Source: Penaeus vannamei
Taxonomy: Eukaryota > Arthropoda > Malacostraca > Decapoda > Penaeidae
Length of the DNA stretch: 15,000 nucleotides
NCBI RefSeq assembly: GCF_042767895.1
Contig: NC_091577.1
Location: 31,517,285 to 31,532,284, forward strand
Direction of reading: 5' to 3'
The number at the start of each line of letters is the position of its first letter. The first letter of the stretch is position 1. Of this stretch, positions 8,812-15,000 are shown piece after piece. The position numbers were made by a program, and so were the translations under genes. The notes beneath the pieces are model-generated. The model did no database searches, was not told the DNA's origin, and saw only the letters and a list, made by a program, of their open reading frames with translations.

Positions 8812-11199
8812 CTAATGCCCCCCCCCGAACACATGCCTTTTTTGTTTATTCAAGCATGCTTTATATTGAAAACAACAAGATTAAACACAAAAATGCATTT
8901 CATAAATAAAACCTGATTTAGTCCACAAATTTATCAAGCAGTTTAGGAGAAAACAATGCTATTATCAACTGCTCCTAATACCATTCTGTGGCCCTCCCCT
9001 CACCACCCCCACAGATCTCTCCACCACCCCCACTTTGGGAGCCAATGACTTAATCCAACCAAACGAACCCTAAACCAGCCCAAGCCGAGCCTCACCTCTT
9101 CCTCCCCTCCGACGACCACTGGATCCTCGTCCATCTTCTCCACCTTCACTTTGACTTTTTTCTTCTTCTTTTTGGTCTTCTCCTTGGTGCCTTGCGCCTC
9201 TTCCTCCGTCGAGCTGGAACTGCTGCTGCTGCTGCTACTGCTCCCGCTGCTGTTGCTGCTGCTGCTGCTGGAGGAGGAGCTGGAAGAGGAGCTCTCGCCA
9301 TCACTCTCGCTGCTGCTGCTGCTGCTCGAACTGCTGCTGCTGCTCCCTCCTCCTGTCTTGCTTTTGGCAGCTTTTTTCTTCTCCTTCTTCTCCTTTTTCA
9401 CCTTTACCTTCTTTGGTTCTTCGCCTTCACTGTCCGTTGACATGTCACGCGACTGGAGGAAAATGGAAAAACAAATTATATATGTAAAAATTAATAAAAC
9501 AAAAAATTATAATATTAACAACAATAAGAGTAATAATCTTAACAATATCAATGATAATAATAACTAACAATAACCATAAGAACAATAAGAACAATAATAA
9601 CAGCAATTATAAAAATAACAATGATGATAATAATTATGATAATAATACTAAATATAGTAATAATAATAGCGACAACAACATTAACAATTTAATTAGAAAA
9701 AAAATATATATATATAGATAAATATTGACAGGAATAACACACACACACACAAAAAAAAAAAACATACGTACTTTTTTACTTGATTTAACTTTATTTGCAC
9801 GCCGGCTCTTCTTAAGGTCTACTTCACGAGGTAGAATCGGGCAGGACAAGCCTATGAGAGCACGCACGGGTCCAGCTGCGTCCAGCCACACCACATTACC
9901 TGCAAAGCCAAGCAAGATTATCCATAACCCTTGTAATTGAAATCTATCAAAAAATGACCCTGCGAATATCAAAACTATCAAAATCTATAAAGAAAATGTG
10001 AAAATAGCATAGGTAGGTGTGAGAATTTCCAATTATCAGTGATGTTCCATTTCATTTGTCGACAGAAAAATTTATCAGGATTAAAGTGATCTACTTACAG
10101 CTATAATCGTTTATCCATTCGATATTTGCGGGAGCGTATGCTTGGAAATAATCAAACACATCTTGAGTACTCAATTCCTCTGTCCCTCGCATGTATATGG
10201 CATCCGCTCGATAACGACCTCGTGTGAAGTCTTCATCTTTAACATCTAAACTGAAAGAGATTATAATTTTTTCAGAGTGAAATATTGCATAATTAAATAA
10301 CTTGTCACCAACTGAAGAAAAAGTAAATGACATGTATGTATTGACACAGTAGTGTTTTTCCAGAGTTCTGTCGTATCATGGTGAAAAATCCCTAGATGCT
10401 GAGCAATGTCTAATTTATAATAACACTCACAAGCCCATCAATGAGCCTAATAATAGCCCAGGTATAGAGTGGTACACTCTAGTGCACTCTGGCCTTTCCA
10501 AACTTTATTAGGAATTTTACTCCATTGTGAATGGATTAAAACAATAAAAAGAAAAAAAGCATATCAAATTATTTCCTTTGTGAAAAATAAACAGTGAAAT
10601 TTGATCAATATGTAAAAGTCTGAACAGAATCACAGAATAATACCTCTTGTACAGTTTCTTGATAGCTTCTGGCGTGGGAGCTGCTTTGGGTGGGTCTGTC
10701 ACACCGAACCGTCTTGCCCTCTCTAACAGAGTCTTGCTACTGACCTTAGAGAAGATATAAAGTAAAATAACCTTTAAAGACGCAGGAAAATAACATCAAG
10801 TTTGATGGGAGAACACGATTAAAGTGCTGGAATCTTCATTCAACAAGACACTTATGGGGCTCTAGCTTAAACTCACACCAAGTAACCAAGTAAGCAATGA
10901 ACAAAGAACAATACTGAATAACTAGAAAATTTTGATTTTCATTCTGTATGAGAAATCATTCATTAATTTTTTTCCTAAGAACGTTTTCCCTTAGAAAAAG
11001 AAGGCAAAGCAGGCAATACTTGAAAGAAGAGAAGGTAAAAAAAAACTCTGCACATTTCACCACAAAGATAAAGAATTGGAATCAATTTTATTTATCTATT
11101 GACAAATTCTTTAACTATTACTGTCAATGTCCTTACCTCATAGACTCCCGAGACAAAGCCACCGCCACTTCTATTCTCATATTTTTTCTCCGGTCTTAC
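6109..11199 (-). CDS. NCBP3: NCBP3, nuclear cap-binding protein subunit 3 (nine exons, start uncertain)
   Basis: Exons (high to low): 11199-11137, 10744-10644, 10250-10099, 9899-9772, 9452-9096, 8555-8375, 8133-7927, 7135-7005, 6384-6109. All phases agree and no stop interrupts. From family knowledge, NCBP3 binds the 5' m7G cap and the CBC, ARS2, EJC and TREX in the nucleus, supporting mRNA export. Human landmarks appear in order: KYENRSGG (human RYENKAGS), VSSK..RARRFG, an RRM-like domain with STQDVFDYFQAYAPANIEW and CNVVWLD, then LLRFASNKDKKE and YYRKHGNPNYGG (human MRFATKDDKKE, YYMKYGNPNYGG), an acidic/basic linker, and MKMYADAE (human MTMYADEV). The C-terminus carries D-L-R-x-[RK]-L motifs, as human NCBP3 does. 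Unusual points are the poly-Ser/Lys exon and WIND in place of WLDD. With the candidate upstream exon the model is 597 residues. Confidence 0.93.
6385..7004 (-). other. NCBP3 intron hosting a MITE
   Basis: Donor AAG|GTAAGA at 7004 and acceptor CTCTAG at 6385. More than half the intron is the piggyBac-like element at 6619-6969; the rest is AT-rich and featureless. Confidence 0.9.
6619..6969. mobile_element. piggyBac-like MITE flanked by TTAA
   Basis: A 343-bp segment (6623-6965) is bounded on both sides by TTAA (6619-6622 and 6966-6969), the target-site duplication of piggyBac transposons. Its ends form imperfect terminal inverted repeats: the left starts CCACTAGCCGCCAGGT and the reverse complement of the right starts CCCAGTGCCACCGGGT, with ATGTG following in both (about 17 of the first 28 positions agree). 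There is no transposase ORF, so it is non-autonomous. Family is assigned from TSD and TIRs, not from a transposase. Confidence 0.72.
7005..7135 (-). CDS. NCBP3: NCBP3 exon, acidic linker
   Basis: It completes a Val codon split with the previous exon and then reads VSQKRKREDDSDYEDMLGG up to WNRKIK. It pairs a KRKRE basic cluster with Asp/Glu/Ser-rich sequence, like the low-complexity linker of human NCBP3. The acceptor is TTTTACAG and the donor GTAAGA. Confidence 0.88.
7136..7926 (-). other. NCBP3 intron, AT-rich
   Basis: This 791-bp intron is very A-rich on the + strand. I see no ORF, hairpin family or clean repeat in it. Confidence 0.85.
7927..8133 (-). CDS. NCBP3: NCBP3 exon, Arg/Glu-rich helical segment
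   Basis: It continues NPNYGG|IKGLLSES as in human (GGMKGILSNS). It then runs through a charged, probably helical stretch (RRRMREAQRRRELEEQRNKR) and NPWGMLAQNWG, ending LLRKHTK. It is entered in phase 1 and left in phase 1 at AAAG|GTGGAG. The downstream open frame (GGGGRPFF) is intron read-through: only the GTGGAG donor keeps the frame with the next exon. Confidence 0.9.
8375..8555 (-). CDS. NCBP3: NCBP3 exon with the conserved NPNYGG block
   Basis: It encodes SSITTEDVAVPVPPGRW followed by the most conserved block outside the RRM, LLRFASNKDKKEEGAERK and YYRKHGNPNYGG. The donor is GGAG|GTGAAT (phase 1) and the acceptor CCATTACAG. Confidence 0.94.
8556..9095 (-). other. NCBP3 intron with long (AT)n
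   Basis: This 540-bp intron is dominated by a TG/TA compound microsatellite (separate entry). Donor GTGAGG at 9095. Confidence 0.88.
8672..8809. repeat. Compound (TATG)n-(AT)n microsatellite
   Basis: Short TATG/TGTG units at 8672-8700 lead into interrupted TATAA units. A perfect (AT) run of about 44 units follows at 8721-8809. Its true length in the genome may differ, since such tracts are error-prone in assembly. Confidence 0.95.
9096..9452 (-). CDS. NCBP3: NCBP3 exon, Lys-rich and poly-Ser segment
   Basis: It holds 119 codons in phase 0, between acceptor TTTCCTCCAG and donor GAG|GTGAGG. It reads SRDMSTDSEGEEPKKVK, a Lys/Glu-rich run, GGG, then 45 codons of which 39 are serine (9210-9344), then TEEE, KKKKKK and an acidic end. 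Human NCBP3 has a much shorter Ser/Asp/Glu-rich linker at this position, so expansion is inferred. An ATG inside this exon makes it look like a separate gene, but splice phases tie it to NCBP3. Confidence 0.88.
9210..9344 (-). repeat. Coding triplet repeat, mostly AGC (poly-Ser)
   Basis: The + strand shows CTG/GCT-type triplets in frame with NCBP3 serines, interrupted by ESDGE, N and G codons. AGC predominates, but TCG, AGT, TCC and other serine codons are mixed in. That argues for selection on the protein as well as replication slippage. Confidence 0.9.
9453..9771 (-). other. NCBP3 intron with AAT/AAC-rich sequence
   Basis: The intron is strongly AT-rich. Positions 9475-9720 are made of AATAAT, AACAAT and GATAAT units on the + strand, and a short (CA)n lies at 9738-9750. 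No coding content. Confidence 0.88.
9475..9720 (+). repeat. Degenerate (AAT/AAC)n low-complexity array
   Basis: Imperfect trinucleotide units (AAT, AAC, GAT, AAG) run for about 245 bases inside an NCBP3 intron. This is an old microsatellite rather than a mobile element. Confidence 0.8.
9772..9899 (-). CDS. NCBP3: NCBP3 exon, second half of the RRM-like domain
   Basis: It completes Cys and continues NVVWLDAAGPVRALIGLS (human NVVWLDEMTATRALINMS), then a basic stretch LKKSRRANKVKSSKK. The acceptor is TTTGCAG and the donor AAAAAA|GTACGT (phase 0). Confidence 0.94.
10099..10250 (-). CDS. NCBP3: NCBP3 exon, first half of the RRM-like domain
   Basis: It reads LDVKDEDFTRGRYRADAIYM, RGTEELSTQDVFDYF, QAYAPANIEWINDYS, aligning with human ETIYICGVDEMSTQDVFSYF and PPAHIEWLDDTSC. 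The acceptor is CTCTTTCAG and the donor AGCT|GTAAGT. The cap-binding WLDD of human is WIND here (10106-10117). The in-frame ATG at 10331-10333 lies in the intron and is not the start. Confidence 0.95.
10251..10643 (-). other. NCBP3 intron
   Basis: This is a 393-bp AT-rich intron with donor AG|GTATTA. No repeat or ORF of interest. Confidence 0.88.
10644..10744 (-). CDS. NCBP3: NCBP3 exon, N-terminal conserved helix
   Basis: It reads VSSKTLLERARRFGVTDPP then KAAPTPEAIKKLYK, phase 0 in and phase 2 out. It corresponds to human VTSKEAIEKKEQRAKRF. The acceptor is TCTAAG. Confidence 0.92.
10745..11136 (-). other. NCBP3 intron
   Basis: This is a 392-bp AT-rich intron with donor GAG|GTAAGG. The + strand frame through 10948-11277 is a chance ORF across this intron and the next exon. 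Confidence 0.85.
11137..11199 (-). CDS. NCBP3: NCBP3 exon with the YEN motif
   Basis: A 63-bp exon encodes VRPEKKYENRSGGGFVSGVYE, matching human SRRYENKAGSFITGID. Acceptor TTGTAG gives phase 0. An alternative AG five bases further in (GTAAG|ACCGG, exon 11137-11194) would suit an upstream exon ending in phase 2. The donor is GTAAGG. Confidence 0.88.
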
Positions 11200-12351
11200 C
11201 TACAAGACAAAGCATCGCCATTAACTATTACGCAAATAGCATCTAGTCTTTTTTTTCTTTCTTTTTCAGTGAAATGATGACACAACACAAAAAAAGTGAA
11301 AGGCATTTGATATAGAAGCTGAGAGGAGCATGAATAACAGCGAATAACCTCAAGCATGAAGATCATTTCAATGCTACATATGCTTACTTCATATAAGGAC
11401 GATAAAAAGCACAACTTGTTCCAAAAAATATTTAACCTTCATCAATACCTTTCTCTAAAAGATGGGGGTAACCTTTGATATACTTGCATATAGCCATATT
11501 CAAAATGAAACATTTTTACACTAAATGCAAGCTGCAAAACCAGGGAAAGCAAACGTGCAAAAATGCAGTCATTTGTGGGAAAATATCAAGACAGATGCGG
11601 ACATTTATCTTTTTACGAAAGCACTTAGACAAAGCAGAAAGGCAATATAGTAATATGCATACAATAAAAACAAATTTCTTCATGACCAATATGTCAACTC
11701 TCTCGGCATTGGACTTTCATCTCACCTAGCATTTACTACATAAATACAACAGCTTGAAATATAAGAACTCTTGCAATACATGAAATAAAATTTTTTACAC
11801 AACCAATGGCAACTGCAATCGTCAATTTCAACAGGCAACCATACAGATCCTGAACACAAACCGGCCTTAGTTACTTTTGTCAACATATTTCACAAGCAAA
11901 AATAAAAAACAAAAAAAATGCCCATATTTTTCCTTTGGAACAATTTCTCATAACAAAACTCGGTAAAATAAAAATGCTTACAAGTCACAACATCAGATTC
12001 CACCATGATGGATACATCTCGGAAAATATTGCTGAAAAATACCTAAAATAACAATATGCATACGAGAAGCTAGGTTCTGCTGGATAAAGAAACATGCTAC
12101 TTGAGCCTCAGCAAAGAGCAAAAAAGTTAAAATATATATATATGGTACAAGAAATACTTAGAATATTAAAATGATTAAAAATAATAATAATAATTAATAA
12201 TGTTTAGAGCAGGAAACGGAAAGGAAAGGAAAAAAATATATAAATAAAGACGCATATCACTGTCTACAGGAACGGCAGTCTAGCAGAGGGGGACGCAATC
12301 AGCACAGGCCGGCAGCCAAGTCGGCAAAATCCAAGAGAAAGCCATACTAAC
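11200..12351 (-). other. Probable first NCBP3 intron, no other gene seen
   Basis: AT-rich DNA with short AATAAT runs (about 12178-12200). A short ATG-led peptide (MVESDVVT) with good start context and a GTAAGC donor lies on the - strand around 11988-12008, but its phase cannot join the YEN exon. Nothing else is supported. Confidence 0.5.
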
Positions 12352-12549
12352 ATCGAAAACCAGAGAGTCAAGGTTGGGAGCATCTGTGACCCCGACGCGC
12401 CTTCCCCGCAGGACACCCTCTTCGTACCTGCCCTGCAACTGGAAGAGGCAATAATTCAAGCAACGCATCACTTCCTGCGGCCCTGGAGGAATTCCCACTG
12501 GGGGGACCCACATCATATTAGTAGGGGAGGAAGGCACAGGAAGCAGCAT
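12352..12549 (-). CDS. Candidate first coding exon of NCBP3
   Basis: ATG at 12547-12549 opens a 66-codon frame (MLLPVPSSPTNMMWVPPV ... LQGRYEEGVLRGRR ... LDSLVFD) ending at a GTTAGT donor in phase 0. That phase joins the YEN exon and gives a 597-residue protein. The region is distinctly GC-richer than its surroundings, as first exons often are. Against it: the human N-terminus (acidic, EEGELE) is not clearly matched, and a CCTCTTCCAG acceptor inside the frame could make only the last 25-30 codons exonic. A GTACGA donor at 12427 is another possible end, pairing with the alternative YEN acceptor. It could also belong to another gene. Confidence 0.38.
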
Positions 12550-12664
12550 TGTGAATCTGGTGAGGTTACATTTGTCACTTTCTCGAGAGAGGAGAGGGAA
12601 AGAGAAAGAGAGAAAATCACACTCTAATAATAACTAAAATTATCTACATCCCCTTTTCTGCCAG

Positions 12665-12796
12665 TTAACCAAAATACAAGTTATGACAATTCTGACATTC
12701 CCATCTAGCAGTACAGGGCTGTCCGTTTTGCCAGATGGCAGCGTCAAAATCCCCTCCACATGTACAGCGGTCCTCCAGCCGCAAGGGGATATAAAC
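12665..12796 (-). CDS. Unidentified terminal exon-like ORF with Cys-rich, zinc-ribbon-like end
   Basis: After acceptor ATTGTAG at 12797, the frame VYIPLRLEDRCTCGGDFDAA continues to PCTARWECQNCHNLYFG and a stop, 44 codons. The pattern C-x-C-G-G ... C-x5-C-x2-C-H resembles a small zinc-binding or disulphide-rich C-terminal module. I do not recognise the family. Phase 0 fits the candidate exon at 13027-13143. A second frame (WFISPCGWRTAVHVEG, when entered after two bases) is also open, so the frame is not certain. Confidence 0.33.
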   Translation of the reverse strand, partial: VYIPLRLEDRCTCGGDFDAAIWQNGQPCTARWECQNCHNLYFG

Positions 12797-13026
12797 CTAC
12801 AATACAAACAGATACTATACTAGAAAAAATAAAAATAAAAGAACTAAAAAAATTTAAGTGTATATATTTGGATTTAAAGTCTCCTGTCATGCATTTGACC
12901 AAATCCAAGTAAGGAAGAAAGCTGGAAAAACAATAACAAATGATAAAAGGAATAAAAGGAAGACAACAGAACAGAATAACAACAGACACACAGGAGACCC
13001 AGACCAGAAAAAAAATTAAACTGAAC

Positions 13027-13143
13027 CTTCTTCTGGTAACTTTCCAATCCAATAACATCTTCCTTGTAGTGAATACGACAAGTGATAGATTGAGACACTA
13101 AAATCTGCAATAATTCCACAGGTAGTTTGGTTAAAAGGTAGAT
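13027..13143 (-). CDS. Unidentified internal exon-like ORF
   Basis: There are 39 codons in phase 0, IYLLTKLPVELLQILVSQ and SITCRIHYKEDVIGLESYQKK, between acceptor GTGTAGCAG and the weak donor AAG|GTTCAG. It reads like a helical protein segment and joins the Cys-rich exon at 12665-12796 without a stop. LPVELLQIL is reminiscent of F-box starts, but that alone is not enough for a call. No upstream partner exon in matching phase was found. Confidence 0.3.
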
Positions 13144-13151
13144 CTGCTACA

Positions 13152-13171
13152 CAAGCACACAAGCACGCACG

Positions 13172-13259
<88 letters not shown>

Positions 13260-13420
13260 AATATACATAAACATACCTGCACACTCACACTCACTCACAC
13301 ACTAACACACACACACACACTAACACACAGACACACTAACACACAGACACACTAACACACAGACACACTCACACAGACACACTCACACAGACACACTCAC
13401 ACTCATTTACCCACCCACCC
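13152..13420. repeat. (CA)n microsatellite with compound CA/CAGA/TAACACA arrays
   Basis: A perfect (CA) run of about 40 units lies at 13176-13255, preceded by GCAC units. After a short AT spacer come CACTCA units, then three exact copies of TAACACACAGACACAC (13321-13368) and further TCACACAGACACAC copies (13369-13396), ending in CCCACCCACC sequence. The open frame of alternating Cys-Val on the - strand is an artefact of the repeat. Confidence 0.95.
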
Positions 13421-15000
13421 ACCTACCTAACAACCCACAATGACAAACAACCATGGCCTCTGTGAAAGACAACGCCTCCTTTTCTGTTCTGGCAAAAAAA
13501 TAAGAGCAATGTATTACCAGGAAGGTTTATGTTCCAGCTCCAACTTGCCAGTGGCAGGAAGTTTTTTGGCCTTTGCTGAAACACTGGAAGGCATAGAGGC
13601 AGCACCAATCGGCATGAGTTCAGAGATGGATGGGTGCCTTTGAAACATTTGCCGTAATTTTTACATTCTAATTTCACTAAATTTCACATTCTTTTCACCA
13701 ATCCTATTCAACCTCGCACATGATTCAAGTATCAGTCATCTAAAATACTGTTCTTTCTATGATTTGATACAAATACAAGTCCCTTTTGTAAAAGTTATCA
13801 GATATCTAATTGTTCCAATTTCCAGTGTTCTGTTGAGAACCTCCCACATACCTTTAATGAAAGTGAGGAGACTACAGCAATCACTTGACAGCATCCTACA
13901 TATTTATAATCTCTTATTGGATATGTCATACATGAGGTGTCATAAAATTCCTCAATCTATCATTTCCCAGCACTTTGTTGATGACAGCTGTCATGCACTA
14001 AAATTTAACTATACTGAAGTAAACCGACTCTCCCTTTTCTAGCCTGATGACACAGGAGTTTCCAAAGACCTCTGAATGTCTTACTTTTCCTTTGCATTTT
14101 TCCCCCCCAATACAATTTAATTAATCAAAACTATATTCTAGAGATCTGTCACTTTTTCGTGGAGCAGGAATTACAGAGGCCAGAGCAGAGGTAAGAAGGC
14201 CATAGTATCTATTCTGTACAATTTCACTGTGCAAGATTCTTAGACTTTTCACCTTGTAGTTGCTTCCACATTCAATACTTTTGGATAAATCTCATCAATA
14301 ACATAGCATTAGTCATATCAAAGGTACCAATGTGCTGCTTATGATACAGTTTAATGAACTACAGTCGATCAACCCACTGATAGGGAGTGAATGGAATATA
14401 CCAGGAACATTGCTAGGGTAAGCAATATAAAACAATAATGATAAATCATGCCAATATAATTAAATATTCAAATGGTTCACATCAGGTGGCATCCATTCTT
14501 GTCATGTAACACTAGGCTTAGCCCATGGTAAATGTTGCCAAATGTGACACACAGAGATAGTGGGAAATGGACACTGCCATCTTATACAGCATAAGAAATA
14601 GAGCCATAAACAACACAGGTACAGTTGCTGCAGTCTCATATTTACTGTGAAATTATCAAAATATCCACTGCATATGCCTGCTAAGAGTCCACAACACTGT
14701 TACTCAGACTAAGTTTTTAATGTAGTTTTTCTAAACTCTGACACAAAGTGCTAATAAAGGTGGGGAATAGGGAGGCTTGCCCCCTCTGTCTAGGGAATAA
14801 ATAGAAAGTAGGAAAGATTAGGTTTGGATTTTTGGGTTCACATGATACCCCAATCTTTAGGCATTTGCAAATAAACCAAAATCAGTGTATAGTATGACAA
14901 AGGTGTCATTATCATAGTATCAAGGCTCTATGACAACCTGTAATAAGAGTGCACAGTGTAAAGCCAAGACCACAGACTATTTTTGACAGCACTCCAAAAA
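13421..15000. other. Region without a recognised gene
   Basis: The sequence is AT-rich with short frames on both strands, none recognised. Two exon-like segments are described under findings (13518-13648 on the - strand and 14142-14190 on the + strand). A 92-codon + frame at 13764-14042 lacks family resemblance and splice support. Two AATAAA motifs lie near 14753 and 14797 (+ strand), with no gene assignable to them. Confidence 0.4.

Noticed and set aside
8655..8909. ORF of alternating Ile-Tyr
   Set aside because: It is a translation of the (AT)n microsatellite and carries no other coding signal.
9151..9567. + strand poly-Leu and poly-Ala ORFs (also 9192-9440)
   Set aside because: They are antisense shadows of the NCBP3 poly-Ser exon, produced by the CTG triplet array.
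13016..13294. ORF of alternating Cys-Val
   Set aside because: It is a translation of the (TG)n microsatellite on the - strand.
13764..14042. + strand 92-codon ORF
   Set aside because: No recognisable domain, no flanking splice sites that fit, and a length reachable by chance in this AT-rich stretch.
1..15000. CRISPR arrays, bacterial operons, tRNA or rRNA genes
   Set aside because: I saw no regularly spaced direct repeats, no tRNA internal promoter boxes in a foldable context, no rRNA-like blocks and no prokaryotic gene organisation.

Overview
This is eukaryotic nuclear DNA: genes are split into short exons with GT..AG introns, AT-rich non-coding sequence and many microsatellites. Both recognisable proteins are conserved animal proteins. 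The density of (CA)n, (AT)n, (TAG)n and poly-C tracts, the small introns, a piggyBac-like MITE and a retrotransposon gag-like remnant suggest an arthropod, plausibly a decapod crustacean such as a penaeid shrimp. The species is inferred from genome style only.

Layout. (1) 1-1127, + strand: the last three coding exons of VPS28, an ESCRT-I subunit, followed by a long 3' UTR with two poly-C tracts and a candidate poly(A) signal near 2214. (2) About 2240-4800: intergenic DNA with decayed mobile-element sequence, including a broken ORF whose end looks like a zinc-knuckle gag protein (3282-3758). (3) About 4900-11199, - strand: a nearly complete gene for NCBP3 (nuclear cap-binding protein subunit 3). 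Nine coding exons join in frame from a YEN-type N-terminal motif to the stop at 6109, and a candidate upstream exon (12352-12549) would bring the protein to 597 residues, close to the roughly 620 of human NCBP3. One intron carries a 343-bp piggyBac-like MITE flanked by TTAA; another holds an (AT)n tract of about 44 units. (4) About 12600-13150, - strand: two unidentified but phase-compatible exon-like ORFs, one with a Cys-rich, zinc-ribbon-like C-terminus. (5) 13150-13420: a large (CA)n and compound repeat block. (6) 13430-15000: no recognised gene, only weak exon-like segments.

VPS28 and NCBP3 are convergent (tail to tail) and have unrelated jobs: endosomal sorting and nuclear mRNA cap handling. 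The most notable biology is in NCBP3. The WLDD motif linked to cap binding reads WIND here, and one exon encodes a Lys-rich segment followed by a 45-residue stretch with 39 serines. I found no novel multi-gene system, such as a defence island or biosynthetic cluster.
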